Below are positions 1-9,197 of a stretch of DNA of 64,000 bases, one piece after another. The notes under the pieces were generated by a model that ran no database searches, was not told the DNA's origin, and saw only the letters and a list, made by a program, of their open reading frames with translations. Origin of the DNA: Paraburkholderia phenazinium (GTDB lineage Bacteria > Pseudomonadota > Gammaproteobacteria > Burkholderiales > Burkholderiaceae); contig NZ_FNCJ01000006.1 in NCBI RefSeq assembly GCF_900100735.1, forward strand, positions 343,031-407,030, written 5' to 3'. Numbering within the stretch: position 1 is the first letter of the stretch; each line of letters opens with the position of its first letter. Position numbers and translations under genes: made by a program.

Positions 1-324
1 ATTGCGCGTACCGCGCAGCCATTTTTCGACGCCGCTGCGCGACTCGCCGATGATCCGGTCTTTACGCGCCTTCACCTGCGCCAGATCGACCGTCACCGGG
101 CCGGCCACCTGCACGCCGTAAGCGGCTGCGTGACGTGCCACGTGGGCCGTGCGGGCGCTTGCCACGTAGCTCTTGGTAGGAGTGCAGCCGACATTCACAC
201 AGGTGCCGCCGAACGCGGCCCGCTCGATCACGGCGGTCTTGCGGCCGCTCTCGCCAAGCCGCACCGCGAGCGGCGAGCCGCCTTGTCCGGTGCCGATCAC
301 GACTGCGTCGAAGTGCTGGGGCAT
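1..324 (-). CDS. FAD-dependent pyridine nucleotide-disulfide oxidoreductase (partial, N-terminus only)
   Basis: Only the first 108 codons are present; the gene runs off the left edge. The N-terminus has a Rossmann FAD-binding motif (VVIGTGQGG, about residues 8-16) and then the redox-active disulfide motif GGTCVNVGCTPTK, with two cysteines separated by four residues. This motif defines the mercuric reductase, dihydrolipoamide dehydrogenase and glutathione reductase family. The missing part should carry the NAD(P)-binding and dimerisation domains. The context is no help: the next gene on this strand is a small unknown protein. The TPTK form of the motif is common in proteins annotated as mercuric-reductase-like, but no metal-binding N-terminal domain is present, so the substrate is unknown. 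Confidence 0.9.
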   Translation of the reverse strand, partial: MPQHFDAVVIGTGQGGSPLAVRLGESGRKTAVIERAAFGGTCVNVGCTPTKSYVASARTAHVARHAAAYGVQVAGPVTVDLAQVKARKDRIIGESRSGVEKWLRGTRN

Positions 325-417
325 GGCAGGTCTCCCGAGGGCCGATGACACGGTGCTGCCATCTTACGCCTGCCCTCGCTGGGCCATGCCGGTGTCGTTT
401 CAGGAGTTCGCTGCAGT

Positions 418-606
418 TCAGCCGTGGCAATGATGCGCGCAGATCAGCGCGCGCGAACGCTGCAGCGCCGCCTGGGCGCCCTTCGTGGCCATCATGAGGC
501 CCACCTGGCTCAGGTTAAAGTCCTGCGCCACCATCATTTGCATCAGCGCCACCATCGGCAGGACCACTGAGGGGTGATATAGCTGTCGTTCGATCAAATC
601 TCGCAT
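418..606 (-). CDS. small hypothetical protein (62 aa)
   Basis: I do not recognise a family. The protein is short and methionine-rich in the middle (PMVALMQMMVAQ), ends in HHCHG, and is predicted soluble or loosely membrane-associated. I chose the ATG at 606 over the in-frame ATG at 624 because a GGGAG ribosome site lies just upstream of 606. The composition looks like a real protein, but no function can be offered. Confidence 0.45.
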   Translation of the reverse strand: MRDLIERQLYHPSVVLPMVALMQMMVAQDFNLSQVGLMMATKGAQAALQRSRALICAHHCHG

Positions 607-762
607 GCCCGGCTCCCGCTGCATCGCGCCGCTTCGGCACGACGCTACTTACGTTTCGATGGTGGGATTCTAGGCATCCGCGCCACGCGGATAAATAGCG
701 CAAACGCGAAGTGAGTTGTTGCGGAAAGCGAACAATCGACAGCCTCCACACTCCGGACAGGG

Positions 763-1377
763 TTACTCGAGCGGCGCGCCGATAAACTCGGGCAACGCTT
801 CCGCCCGTTCGGAGAACGCTGCCAACGCCGGGTAACGCGCGTCGTCAAGCGCACCGGGCAACATGAACTGCGTGAAGCGCCACGCCACCGCCACTGTAAT
901 GTCCGGCTGCATCAGGCGCTCGCCGCACAGCCAGCCCCGATGTCCGGCCAGACGTTCCTCCAGCACCCCAAATGCCGCGTGCATCTGCTTCTGTACCCGC
1001 TCGATCCACGGCTCGTACTGCGACTCCTGCGGGCGCAGATTGCGCTCGTACACCTCCTGCATGGCCTTCTCGGTAGCGGCGAGCGCGAAGCCGATCAGGC
1101 TCAGCGCCTGCAGCCGCGCGGCGGGCTCCTCGGGCAGCAGACGGCAGGCCGGCGCGACCTTATGGTCGATGTGATCGAGGATCAGGCTCGAGTCGATCAG
1201 CACCGTGCCGTCGTCTTCGATGAAGGTCGGCGCCTTGACCACCGGATTGACCTTCGCAAACTCGTCGAAATGGCGAAACACCGACACGCTGCGATGCTCG
1301 AAAGGCAAGCCGAGCACGGCCAGCGAAATCGCGACGCGACGCACATAGGGGGAGTCCAGCATGCCGATCAGTTGCAT
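763..1377 (-). CDS. glutathione S-transferase family protein
   Basis: The 204-residue protein has the usual length of a bacterial GST. The N-terminal thioredoxin-like domain (residues 1-80) starts MQLIGMLDSPYVRRVAISL, where the Ser-Pro-Tyr pattern marks the glutathione-binding site, and continues to VKAPTFIEDDGTVLIDSS, which contains the cis-proline and the conserved Asp-Ser for the gamma-glutamyl group. The rest is the helical C-terminal domain. It probably conjugates or reduces small electrophiles in the cytosol. The gene stands alone, 75 bp past the end of the GGDEF/EAL gene on the same strand. The substrate is not predictable. Confidence 0.9.
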   Translation of the reverse strand: MQLIGMLDSPYVRRVAISLAVLGLPFEHRSVSVFRHFDEFAKVNPVVKAPTFIEDDGTVLIDSSLILDHIDHKVAPACRLLPEEPAARLQALSLIGFALAATEKAMQEVYERNLRPQESQYEPWIERVQKQMHAAFGVLEERLAGHRGWLCGERLMQPDITVAVAWRFTQFMLPGALDDARYPALAAFSERAEALPEFIGAPLE

Positions 1378-1450
1378 TCGATGCCTCGTGGTTCGAGATA
1401 GAAGGAATGCATGACTTTAGCTCAAGCGTGCTGCATACAGCGTGCCTTCA

Positions 1451-3772
1451 TCAATCGATTTGCCGCAGCGGCGCCGGCTCCTGGTGCGCCTCGCCGCTCT
1501 CCTGCATGCCGCGTGCATAAGCACTCGCCGCCACCGGGCGGCTGAACAGATAACCCTGCTGCTTGTCGCAGTCGATCGTGCGCAGGAACGACGCCTGCGC
1601 CGGCGTCTCCACGCCTTCCGCGGTGACGTTCATGCCGAGCGAATGCGCCATCGCCACCACCGCCTGGGTAATCGCGATCGAGTCGCGATGGTCCGGCAAG
1701 CCGGCCACGAACGAGCGGTCGATCTTGAGGTTGTGCAGCGGAAAGCGCTTCAGATACGACAGCGACGAATAGCCGGTGCCGAAGTCGTCGACGGAAATGC
1801 GCACGCCCATCTCGCTCAGCGCGCGGAGAATCGGCAGCACGGTATCGCTGTCGTTCATCAGCAGCCGTTCGGTGATCTCGAGCTCCAGCGCATCGGCGCT
1901 TATGCCGCAGCGTGCCAGACAGCGTTCGATGCGCTCCACCAACCCGTCGCTCACCTGGCGCGGCGACAGATTGACCGCAATCACGAGATCTGGCGCCAGC
2001 GTGCGGCGCCATTGCGCGATTTGCTCGCAGGCGTGTTCCAGCACCCAGTTGCCGATCGGCACGATCAGCCCGGTATCCTCCGCGACCGGGATGAACTCCA
2101 CCGGCGAGACGTCGCCCAGTTCGCGGTTGTACCAGCGCAGCAACGCTTCCGCGCCGACTGTGCGGCCGCAGCGGCTATCGACGATCGGCTGGTAGACGAG
2201 ACTCAGCTCGCCCGCCGCCAGCGCGCGCCGCAGCAGTTGCTCGATCGCAAAGCGCCGCTGCAGATGCTGGTTCAGCTCGGCAGTAAAGAACTCGAAGTTG
2301 TTGCGGCCGCGCTGCTTGGCCGAGTACATCGCCGAATCTGCATTGCGCATCAGGGTCGGCACATCCTGGCCGTCCTCGGGAAACAGGCTAATGCCAATCG
2401 ACGCCCCCAGGTAGTACTCGTTGCCGGCCACCGCGAACGGCACGGCCACCGTTTCGAGGATCTGGCGCGCAAGGGCGATCAGGTCGTCGGTGGTGTCGTA
2501 GCGGCTCACGACGATCACGAATTCGTCGCCGCCCACCCGCGCGAGCGTGTCCTTCTTGTCGACGCAGGAGGCGAGGCGCCGCGCCACGTTACACAGCAGC
2601 GCATCGCCCGCTTCATGGCCGGCGGTATCGTTGACCTTCTTGAAACCGTCGAGATCGACGAACAGGACTGCGACACGCGCGAGTTCGGTGGACAGACCCG
2701 CGGGTTCGAAGAGGTCGCGCATCCGGTCAGCCAGATACGCGCGGTTATAGAGGCCCGTGAGGGAGTCGCGGGTGGCAAGATATTTGAGTTGCTGCTGGGC
2801 CGCGCGCACCGGGCCGATATCGGTAAACGAGATCAGTAACGAATCGGGTTCGCGCTCGCCGGGCTTGATGATCGGCACCACATTCTGGGTGATCCAGATG
2901 GTCTCGCCGTCGGCCAGCTCGAGGCCGATCGTCAGACCGAACAGCGGCTTGCCGCTCATCAGCACGCGCGCGGTCGGGCGGTCCGCCTGGGTGATCGGCG
3001 TGCCGTCCTCGTACAGGGCGCGCCGCATGACCGTCAGGATGTCCTGGCCGATCAGGTCCGGCTTCGCATGCAAGATGCGCAGCGCACTCGGATTGCATGC
3101 CAGCACCACGCCGCTGCGCGATTGCACCACGATCCCTTCGTTGAGGTGATTGACCACCAGGCGATGGTGCTCCTCGCTTTGCGCGAGGCGCTGCGCAATG
3201 GCGTCCTGATGCACGGCGAGACCGACGCTGTGGCCGATCTCGCGCAGCATGGCTTCCTCTTCGGCACCCGGACGGCGTGGCGTGCGATGGTAGACGGCAA
3301 ACGCGCCGAGCACCCGGCCCGCATCGTTTTCGAACGGGATCGACCAGCACGCGCGCAAGCCGAGCGGCAAGGCGAGATGCTTGAAATCCGCCCACAGCGG
3401 ATCGGTCTCGATGTCCTCGACCACCACCATACGCCGCAGATACATCGCCGTGCCGCACGAACCCACCTGCGGCCCGATGGCGACACCGTCGAGCGCCGCC
3501 GTGTACGACTTCGGCAGCGACGGCGCCCCGCCGGGGTGCGCATGCACGCCGTCGGCATCGAGCAGCAGGATCGAGCAACATGCGCCCTCGCCGAGCAGCG
3601 CTTCCGCGCGCCGGCAGACTTCGTCGAGCAACTCCGGCAGCGGCGTGTTGCGCGTGAGCAGCCGCAAGACACTGCGCTCCGACGCCAGCACCTGCTCCGC
3701 CAGCTCCGTCGGAATTCGGGTGCTGTCAGACGCTGCTCCAACCGAGTTACCTGGTGTCACCTGGCAAGTCAT
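1451..3772 (-). CDS. GAF-PAS-GGDEF-EAL cyclic-di-GMP signalling protein
   Basis: The 773-residue protein has four domains: GAF (about 30-185), PAS (about 200-325), GGDEF (about 330-495) and EAL (about 505-755). The diguanylate cyclase signature GGDEF is intact at 414-418. The product-inhibition site normally just upstream (RxxD) reads DKKD, so feedback inhibition may be lost. The phosphodiesterase half keeps EALLRW at 542-547, EITERLL, DDFGTGYSS at 662-670, KIDRSFV and AEGVET, so it looks catalytically competent. No membrane segment is seen, so it should be cytosolic and sense its ligand through GAF or PAS. A GAGGGGG ribosome site precedes the ATG. Which activity dominates in the cell cannot be read from sequence. 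Confidence 0.95.
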   Translation of the reverse strand: MTCQVTPGNSVGAASDSTRIPTELAEQVLASERSVLRLLTRNTPLPELLDEVCRRAEALLGEGACCSILLLDADGVHAHPGGAPSLPKSYTAALDGVAIGPQVGSCGTAMYLRRMVVVEDIETDPLWADFKHLALPLGLRACWSIPFENDAGRVLGAFAVYHRTPRRPGAEEEAMLREIGHSVGLAVHQDAIAQRLAQSEEHHRLVVNHLNEGIVVQSRSGVVLACNPSALRILHAKPDLIGQDILTVMRRALYEDGTPITQADRPTARVLMSGKPLFGLTIGLELADGETIWITQNVVPIIKPGEREPDSLLISFTDIGPVRAAQQQLKYLATRDSLTGLYNRAYLADRMRDLFEPAGLSTELARVAVLFVDLDGFKKVNDTAGHEAGDALLCNVARRLASCVDKKDTLARVGGDEFVIVVSRYDTTDDLIALARQILETVAVPFAVAGNEYYLGASIGISLFPEDGQDVPTLMRNADSAMYSAKQRGRNNFEFFTAELNQHLQRRFAIEQLLRRALAAGELSLVYQPIVDSRCGRTVGAEALLRWYNRELGDVSPVEFIPVAEDTGLIVPIGNWVLEHACEQIAQWRRTLAPDLVIAVNLSPRQVSDGLVERIERCLARCGISADALELEITERLLMNDSDTVLPILRALSEMGVRISVDDFGTGYSSLSYLKRFPLHNLKIDRSFVAGLPDHRDSIAITQAVVAMAHSLGMNVTAEGVETPAQASFLRTIDCDKQQGYLFSRPVAASAYARGMQESGEAHQEPAPLRQID

Positions 3773-3908
3773 ATCTGAGCCCCCTCACACGACATCGGCA
3801 GGTTTCGACCGGCAGCGCACTGGGGTTTACGCCTGGACCGCGTGGATTCATCCATGCGGCATGACCAGGTCGCGGTGCCCCCCCGCGGTGATCACCTGCG
3901 GCGGGCCC

Positions 3909-4895
3909 CTAGTTATGCGCGTGCAAGTCCGGATTCAGTTGTCCCCAAGTCTTGGTGCGGGAGATCGCCTCGACCGCACCGCTCTGCGAATTGCGCCGGA
4001 ACAGCCAGCCGTTTTGCCCGCTCAACTCCGCCGCCTTGACGACCAAACCGTCCGGCAACCGCACTCGCGTGCCTGCCGTCACATAACAGCCGGCCTCGAC
4101 GACGCAGTCGTCGCCAAGCGAGATGCCGATGCCCGCGTTGGCGCCCAGCAGGCAGCGCTTGCCCACCGACACCACCTGGGTGCCGCCGCCCGAGAGCGTG
4201 CCCATGATCGACGCGCCGCCGCCGATATCGCTGTGATCGTCGACCACGACCCCGGAACTGATGCGTCCTTCGACCATCGACGCGCCCAGCGTCCCCGCGT
4301 TGAAATTGCAGAAGCCCTCGTGCATGACCGTGGTGCCGGCAGCCAGATAGGCGCCGAGCCTGACGCGATCCACATTGGCGATGCGCACGCCCGCGGGCAC
4401 CACGTAGTCGGTCATGCGCGGGAATTTGTCGACGCTCGTCACTTCGAACGGAATCCGTGCGGCGCGTGCCTTCAGGCGCACCTGGGCGACCGACTCCACC
4501 GCGCACGGTCCGAACGAAGTCCACGCCACATTGGCAAGCAGGCCGAACAGGCCACTCAGATTCGCTTCATGCGGCTGGATCAGCCGGTGACTCAGCAGAT
4601 GCAACCGCAAATAGACGTCGTGCGCGTCGAGCGGCGGCTCGGCCAGCGAGGCAATCGCCGTGCGCACGCCGACCACCTCGACGCCGCGGCGCTCGTCGGG
4701 GCCGACGCAGTTGGCCGCGGCATCGCCGATCGCCCGCGAGACCTCGTCGTGCGACAGACGCAACGTGCCGCCTGCTTGCGGCTCGTCGGTCAGTTCCGGT
4801 TCGGGAAACCAGCTATCGAGAACGGTGCCGTCAGCGGCCAGCGTGGCCAGTCCGACCGCCGCTGCGCCACCCCTCCTGTGTTCGCCCAATGCCAT
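3909..4895 (-). CDS. dapD: tetrahydrodipicolinate N-succinyltransferase, second DapD type
   Basis: This 328-residue protein looks like the DapD form found in pseudomonads and actinobacteria, rather than the roughly 275-residue enterobacterial form. It would transfer succinyl from succinyl-CoA to tetrahydrodipicolinate in the diaminopimelate/lysine pathway. The C-terminal half is a left-handed beta-helix with hexapeptide-like turns (VVPAGVRIANVDRVRLGAYL, then GASMVEGRISSGVVVDDHSDIGGGASIMG). The glycine-rich segment around LSGGGTQVVSVGKRCLLGAN is typical of this group. I chose ATG 4895 because GGAGAG lies about 7 nt upstream; an upstream start at 4919 has no such site. The gene is monocistronic here, away from other dap genes. 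Confidence 0.8.
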   Translation of the reverse strand: MALGEHRRGGAAAVGLATLAADGTVLDSWFPEPELTDEPQAGGTLRLSHDEVSRAIGDAAANCVGPDERRGVEVVGVRTAIASLAEPPLDAHDVYLRLHLLSHRLIQPHEANLSGLFGLLANVAWTSFGPCAVESVAQVRLKARAARIPFEVTSVDKFPRMTDYVVPAGVRIANVDRVRLGAYLAAGTTVMHEGFCNFNAGTLGASMVEGRISSGVVVDDHSDIGGGASIMGTLSGGGTQVVSVGKRCLLGANAGIGISLGDDCVVEAGCYVTAGTRVRLPDGLVVKAAELSGQNGWLFRRNSQSGAVEAISRTKTWGQLNPDLHAHN

Positions 4896-5033
4896 CGTGC
4901 ATCTCTCCGGTGAGATCAATGTGTGCCACCTCTGCGAGCGCGGATCGGTACGGGCCGGGAAGCGCGCTCATACAACCCCTCAGTCAACCCATCACGCAAC
5001 CATCATGCAGCCTCGGCTCGCGACCGAACGCGT

Positions 5034-5807
5034 TCAGTTACCCGGCGGCGGCCTGCCCTGGTTGCCGCCCTGGCCGCCGCCCTGGTTGCCGCCTTGCCCG
5101 CCACCCGGCCGGCTTCCGCCGCCTCCGGGCGGGCGCCCACCACCGTTGCCCGGACCACCCGGGCGTTGAGCGCCAGGCGATTGTCCACCTGGCGGACGCC
5201 CGCCTGCGCCTGGCGGCTGGCCACCGGGAGGACGTCCTCCGGCTCCCGGCGGCGGTCCGCCCGGCGGCTTACCGCCCGGGTTGCCCGGTGGCGGTCCACC
5301 GGGAGGCTTCCCACCCGGATTGCCCGGCGGTCTGCCGCCCGGCCCACCCGGTGGTGGACCGGGCGGGCGGCCGGCGCCGGGACGCGGCGGCGGAGGCGGC
5401 GGGTGATGGGCCCAGCGCGACTGATCGCGATACCACGGGCGGCCGCGGTAATAGTTGCCCCAGTATGTGCCAATCGAGAAAGTCACGATCGGCAAGCCGA
5501 TCACGGTTCCGTAACTCAGCACGGGAACCGGGCTGCCTTGATAAGGGTAGCTAAGACGCCCAGCGTAAACCCAACCGCGCAGGTTGGGGAGCGCGACGTC
5601 GCACCATGTGTAACCGGCGACGCACCCCATCACCGTGACCGGCAAGCCGCCCGGCAGTTGCGAAACGATCGGATAGTCGCGCGCAGGCCCCGCTCGCAGG
5701 TTCACCGGGCTGTTGGTGACGGCCTGCGTCTGTGCGAAGGCCGCGGCGGGTACGAGCAACAGAGCGCTCAACCCTGCATAACAGCACTGCATGAACTGTC
5801 TTCGCAT
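5034..5807 (-). CDS. secreted SH3b-domain protein with Pro-Gly-rich tail
   Basis: The start at 5807 has a strong AGGAGG site; the protein is 257 aa. A signal peptide (about residues 1-26, ending AAAFAQ) is followed by a bacterial SH3 domain (about 30-85, VNLRAGPARDYPIVSQLPGG and GWVYAGRLSY) and a short aromatic linker. The C-terminal 130 residues are low-complexity repeats built on PPGG, GGRPPGG and GNPGGKPPGG. SH3b domains of this kind usually bind peptidoglycan or envelope proteins. The tail may be an extended spacer. The repeats make this stretch prone to slippage in sequencing or replication. Role unknown. Confidence 0.85.
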   Translation of the reverse strand: MRRQFMQCCYAGLSALLLVPAAAFAQTQAVTNSPVNLRAGPARDYPIVSQLPGGLPVTVMGCVAGYTWCDVALPNLRGWVYAGRLSYPYQGSPVPVLSYGTVIGLPIVTFSIGTYWGNYYRGRPWYRDQSRWAHHPPPPPPRPGAGRPPGPPPGGPGGRPPGNPGGKPPGGPPPGNPGGKPPGGPPPGAGGRPPGGQPPGAGGRPPGGQSPGAQRPGGPGNGGGRPPGGGGSRPGGGQGGNQGGGQGGNQGRPPPGN

Positions 5808-6036
5808 TGCGGCCTCCTGTGGACGGGGCGGTTGTAATTGTCGCGGCAAGAACTAGCGTACCGCATCCCGATGAACGTCGCAGGTCATTAAGCGCGAGCC
5901 GCTGGTGCGGCAAATCCGCGCCGCATGAAACATCTGGTAAGCAGGTCGCAAACTCGTCCTTTTTTTGAGGGCTGCGGGATTCCAACTCAGACGATCATTC
6001 AGCGCACGACCGAACCTTTGTTTTGCCGGAACCGCC

Positions 6037-6744
6037 ATGAAGATCTTCCGTACCGTCATTCTCGCGAGCTTGCTGCTCAACCATCCGTCGGCGCATGCGA
6101 CCAGCTTCGACTGCAACAGGGGCCGCTCGGTCCCGGAGCAATTGATCTGCCATCGCGCCGATCTGTCGAAGCTCGATGACGAACTCGGCAAGCTGTACCG
6201 GCAAGCACGCCGCAGCGTCGCCAACCCCAAGGCGTTGCGCGCCGATAGCGATAGCAAGTGGGCGTGGCGCGAAGCGAACTGCGCCGACGAGGCGTGCCTG
6301 CGTACGTGGTACAGCGGGCGCATCGAGGAATTGCAGCGCTTGCTGGCGAGCCTGCAGCAAGGCGAGCCAGCTCAACCGGACGCCCCCGATCAGTCGGGCG
6401 CACCGGCGCCGCATCTGCGCGAGCTGCCGCGCGATCCGGGGCGGCGCGTACTTGCCCGTGCTCAACCGGATGCGAGCGCGGTCGAATCCGCCGCGCAAAC
6501 CGAGGCTGCCGTCGCGGCCGCCCCCACGGCTAGCCCCGTGGCTGAACACGCGAGCACCCCGCTGCCTCGCCACGCACTGCCGTTGCAATGCACCGCCGCC
6601 GATCCCGGGATGGCGTGGCATGACCAGTGTGCGACCGTTCTGAAGCAGGACACGCGCTGGCAATATCCTTCCCATAGCGGCGACTGGTTCTGCAAACTGG
6701 CGACGCTCGCGCAGTCACCCGCAGAACCGCTGGCCGAACAGTAA
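6037..6744 (+). CDS. LprI/DUF1311-like exported protein
   Basis: The 235-residue protein begins with a signal peptide (MKIFRTVILASLLLNHPSAHA). The next 85 residues match the lysozyme-inhibitor LprI N-terminal pattern: a Cys in FDCNRG, a second in LICHR, LDDELGKLYRQARR, a Trp-Arg stretch, paired cysteines in NCADEACL and a final YxxRIxxL helix. The second half is Ala/Pro-rich with two further cysteine-containing stretches. Members of this family are periplasmic; some inhibit lysozyme. ATG 6037 was chosen because the signal peptide begins there. The gene is divergent from the SH3-protein gene on its left, 230 bp away. The inhibitor role is inferred from family only. Confidence 0.7.
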   Translation: MKIFRTVILASLLLNHPSAHATSFDCNRGRSVPEQLICHRADLSKLDDELGKLYRQARRSVANPKALRADSDSKWAWREANCADEACLRTWYSGRIEELQRLLASLQQGEPAQPDAPDQSGAPAPHLRELPRDPGRRVLARAQPDASAVESAAQTEAAVAAAPTASPVAEHASTPLPRHALPLQCTAADPGMAWHDQCATVLKQDTRWQYPSHSGDWFCKLATLAQSPAEPLAEQ

Positions 6745-6954
6745 ACACCGCCGGCGGCGCGAGCGGCTGTTGGCGAGGAGGTCGGGCAAGCGCCGCAAGC
6801 ACGCAACGCCAGGCTGGCCGCCCTTACCAAGGTCATGCTATGCAGTCAGGATGCCGTGTCAGAGAAGCGCCTCCCTGCAGACGATCTTTAGCGTCGCTGC
6901 CCTTGCGCTTCCCTGGCACTGCACACGGTATATCGGCAGGAAAAGATGCAGGCT

Positions 6955-7551
6955 TTATAGCGGATTAACCCTGATCGCAGCCGCGATCTCACCCGCCACG
7001 GATGCAAGCGCCCGACTGTATGCCTTCACGAGCGGGTCGTAGCCCGGCCCGCTCACCGCTTCCTGCGCGACCGAGCGACCGCTGACGGGCTGCCCGTGCC
7101 GTGGCGGCAAGACCGTCCAGATCGCAGCCAGCATGACGCTGCCTTGCACCGACGCGTCGAACTCCTGGACATCGACCGAGACGCGGTAAGCGTTGTCGTC
7201 CACGCGCTGCGGATAGGTCGAGACGATTGCTCCCGGTATGAGCTGCTGGAGATCCGCCCCGAGCACGCGAGGAATCTGGCTCGTCAAAGGATCGGCCCAG
7301 CGCGCAAACTCGTCGATGGAAACGCGGTTCGCGTCCACCCGCGTGACGATCTGCGCACGATCGACCAGTTCGGGCACCGTGACCGGGCCGATTGCGATCA
7401 TGATGGGCGTGGCGGGGCGCACGACGGCCGGCGACGGCTCAGGTAGCTGAATCGCGTTCAAGGTGTAGAAGCTCGAAGCGGGCGACGTTGCGCACCCGCT
7501 GCTAAAGCTCAGCAGCAGCATGGTCAAAGCCAGCAAGGGAACTCGACGCAT
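6955..7551 (-). CDS. pqiC: PqiC-type outer-membrane lipoprotein (ABC-type transport auxiliary)
   Basis: The 198-residue protein has a lipoprotein signal with lipobox SSGC (cysteine near residue 20) and the PqiC/YmbA domain after it: FYTLNAIQLP at the start, IAIGPVTVPELVDRAQIVTR, then the conserved RWADPLTSQIPRVL. In characterised systems PqiC forms a ring in the outer membrane that docks the PqiB tube. The gene's ATG overlaps the pqiB stop by one base, so the two are translationally coupled. It is last in the order DUF3313-pqiA-pqiB-pqiC. Confidence 0.92.
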   Translation of the reverse strand: MRRVPLLALTMLLLSFSSGCATSPASSFYTLNAIQLPEPSPAVVRPATPIMIAIGPVTVPELVDRAQIVTRVDANRVSIDEFARWADPLTSQIPRVLGADLQQLIPGAIVSTYPQRVDDNAYRVSVDVQEFDASVQGSVMLAAIWTVLPPRHGQPVSGRSVAQEAVSGPGYDPLVKAYSRALASVAGEIAAAIRVNPL

Positions 7552-9197
7552 TACTTGTCCTCGGTTTTGCCCCGGAGCAAGGCTTCCGGATGCCGTTCCA
7601 GATACTCCGCGAGCGAGCGGAACGAGACCGCCGTTCGTGACAGCTCGCGCATGGCGTCGGCAGTGCTTTGCTGCAATGGCGAGTCGCTTTGCAAGGTGCG
7701 ATTTGCGGCGGTGAGCGCTTCGCGTGCCGAACTCAACGTGGCCTTCGCCTCGGGCGCCACTTCCGTGTTGATGGTATTGAGCAGCGTGTCTGCGTCCCCG
7801 AGTGTCTTGCGCAGGTCCTGGCTGATGCCCTCAAACGGAATCCGGTTCAACCTGGCGACCAGACTCGTAATGGAGTCCTGCAGGCTCTGCAGGTTACCGG
7901 GCACGCTCGGCAGTTGCGGCGTCGCCTTGCTCCAGTCCACCGTGGCCTTCGGCGCAGCGGGGAAGAAGTCGATCGCGATATACAGTTGTCCGGTCAGCAG
8001 ACTGGCGGTCCGCAGTTGCGCACGCAGTCCTTTCGATACCAGGTAGTCCGTAAAGGCTTTGCGTTGCGCCGCGATGTCCCCGCCTTTGCCGCCGCTTTGG
8101 CCCCCGCCGTCGCCCCATTCGTTGCGCGAGATCACCCGCTCCGGATAGATGCTGACCTCGACCGGGATGCTGAATTGCCGGGTCGCCCGATCGAAGTGCG
8201 CAGAGATGCGCGACACTTCTCCGATCACGATGCCGCGGAAATCGATGGGCGCGCCCACGGTCAAGCCGCGCACCGACTCGGTAAAGTTCAGGACATACTT
8301 GTCGACGATCGCGTCGTGCCGCTTCATGGCCTCGGCACGATCGGCGAACAGCGAGTACGCGTGGCGCGCCTCGGCTTGCGTCGTGCTGGTCGTGTCGGGC
8401 GGACTTTCGAATGCCAGGCCGCCGATCAGAATGGACACCAGCGATTCGGTGTCGACCTTCACACCGGTCGCATCCAGCGTCACGTCGACGCCGCTCGCAT
8501 GCCAGAAGCGCGTATCGTTCGTAACGTACTTGTCGTAGGGCGCGTTGACAAACACGTGAATCGACATGCCTGCCCCGTCGGGGTCGAGCGCGTAGGAGAC
8601 GATCTGGCCGACCTGCAGGCGGCGGAAAAACACCGGTGAGCCGATATCGAGCGAGCCGATAGTCGCGCTCTTCAGCACGAACTCGCGCCCGGGCGTGCCG
8701 GTGGCCAAAACCGGCGGCGACTCGAGACCGACGAAATCACGCCGCGCCTTTGACGATGTGCCGATGTCCATGCCGATATGCGAGCCGGACAGCAGCGTGC
8801 CGATGCCCGATACGTTGCCCCCGGCAATGCGCGGCCGAACCACCCAGAAGCGCGTATCGTCGACCAGCATGCTGGCCGCACTGCGCGACATCTCGGCGCG
8901 GGCCAGCACGGTCTTGTGATCGTCGGAAAGCACCACGCTCTTGATCGTGCCGATATCGACGTTCTTGAACTTGATCCTGGTTTTGCCCGCCTCGATGCCG
9001 TCACCCGTGACGAAGCTGATGGTGATGGTGGGGCCTTTCTGCATGATCGACTGCGCCGCCAGCCACCCCGCGATCAACACTGCGACGAGCGGCACCAGCC
9101 AGACAAGCTGGATGCGCCATCTCGACCGATCGACAGCAACGGCGGTTGGAAAGTCTGCGGCGTGGGCGTCATCTATCCCTCCGGACTGCTTACTCAT
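7551..9197 (-). CDS. pqiB: PqiB, MCE-domain intermembrane transport protein
   Basis: This 548-residue protein has one N-terminal membrane helix (about 30-50, LVWLVPLVAVLIAGWLAA) and three consecutive MCE domains beginning at GPTITISFVTGDGIEAGKT, LKSATIGSLDIGSPVFF and LTVGAPIDFRGIVIG. A C-terminal helical region is expected to form the periplasm-spanning tube. It would shuttle lipids between inner and outer membranes with PqiA and PqiC. The start at 9197 is an ATG inside the last codons of pqiA (an 8-bp overlap), showing coupling. Its length agrees with E. coli PqiB. Confidence 0.95.
   Translation of the reverse strand: MSKQSGGIDDAHAADFPTAVAVDRSRWRIQLVWLVPLVAVLIAGWLAAQSIMQKGPTITISFVTGDGIEAGKTRIKFKNVDIGTIKSVVLSDDHKTVLARAEMSRSAASMLVDDTRFWVVRPRIAGGNVSGIGTLLSGSHIGMDIGTSSKARRDFVGLESPPVLATGTPGREFVLKSATIGSLDIGSPVFFRRLQVGQIVSYALDPDGAGMSIHVFVNAPYDKYVTNDTRFWHASGVDVTLDATGVKVDTESLVSILIGGLAFESPPDTTSTTQAEARHAYSLFADRAEAMKRHDAIVDKYVLNFTESVRGLTVGAPIDFRGIVIGEVSRISAHFDRATRQFSIPVEVSIYPERVISRNEWGDGGGQSGGKGGDIAAQRKAFTDYLVSKGLRAQLRTASLLTGQLYIAIDFFPAAPKATVDWSKATPQLPSVPGNLQSLQDSITSLVARLNRIPFEGISQDLRKTLGDADTLLNTINTEVAPEAKATLSSAREALTAANRTLQSDSPLQQSTADAMRELSRTAVSFRSLAEYLERHPEALLRGKTEDK

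Noticed and set aside
1442..2839. Long plus-strand open frame (465 codons) across the GGDEF/EAL gene
   Set aside because: It is Arg/His/Gln-rich with no domain and lies opposite a clear four-domain gene; high GC keeps antisense frames open.
3381..4913. Long plus-strand open frame opposite the dapD gene
   Set aside because: The product is Arg/Ala/Pro-rich low-complexity sequence; the minus strand carries the recognisable beta-helix enzyme.
5034..5400. CRISPR-like repeats
   Set aside because: The repeats are codon-phased Pro-Gly units of a protein tail, without constant spacers.
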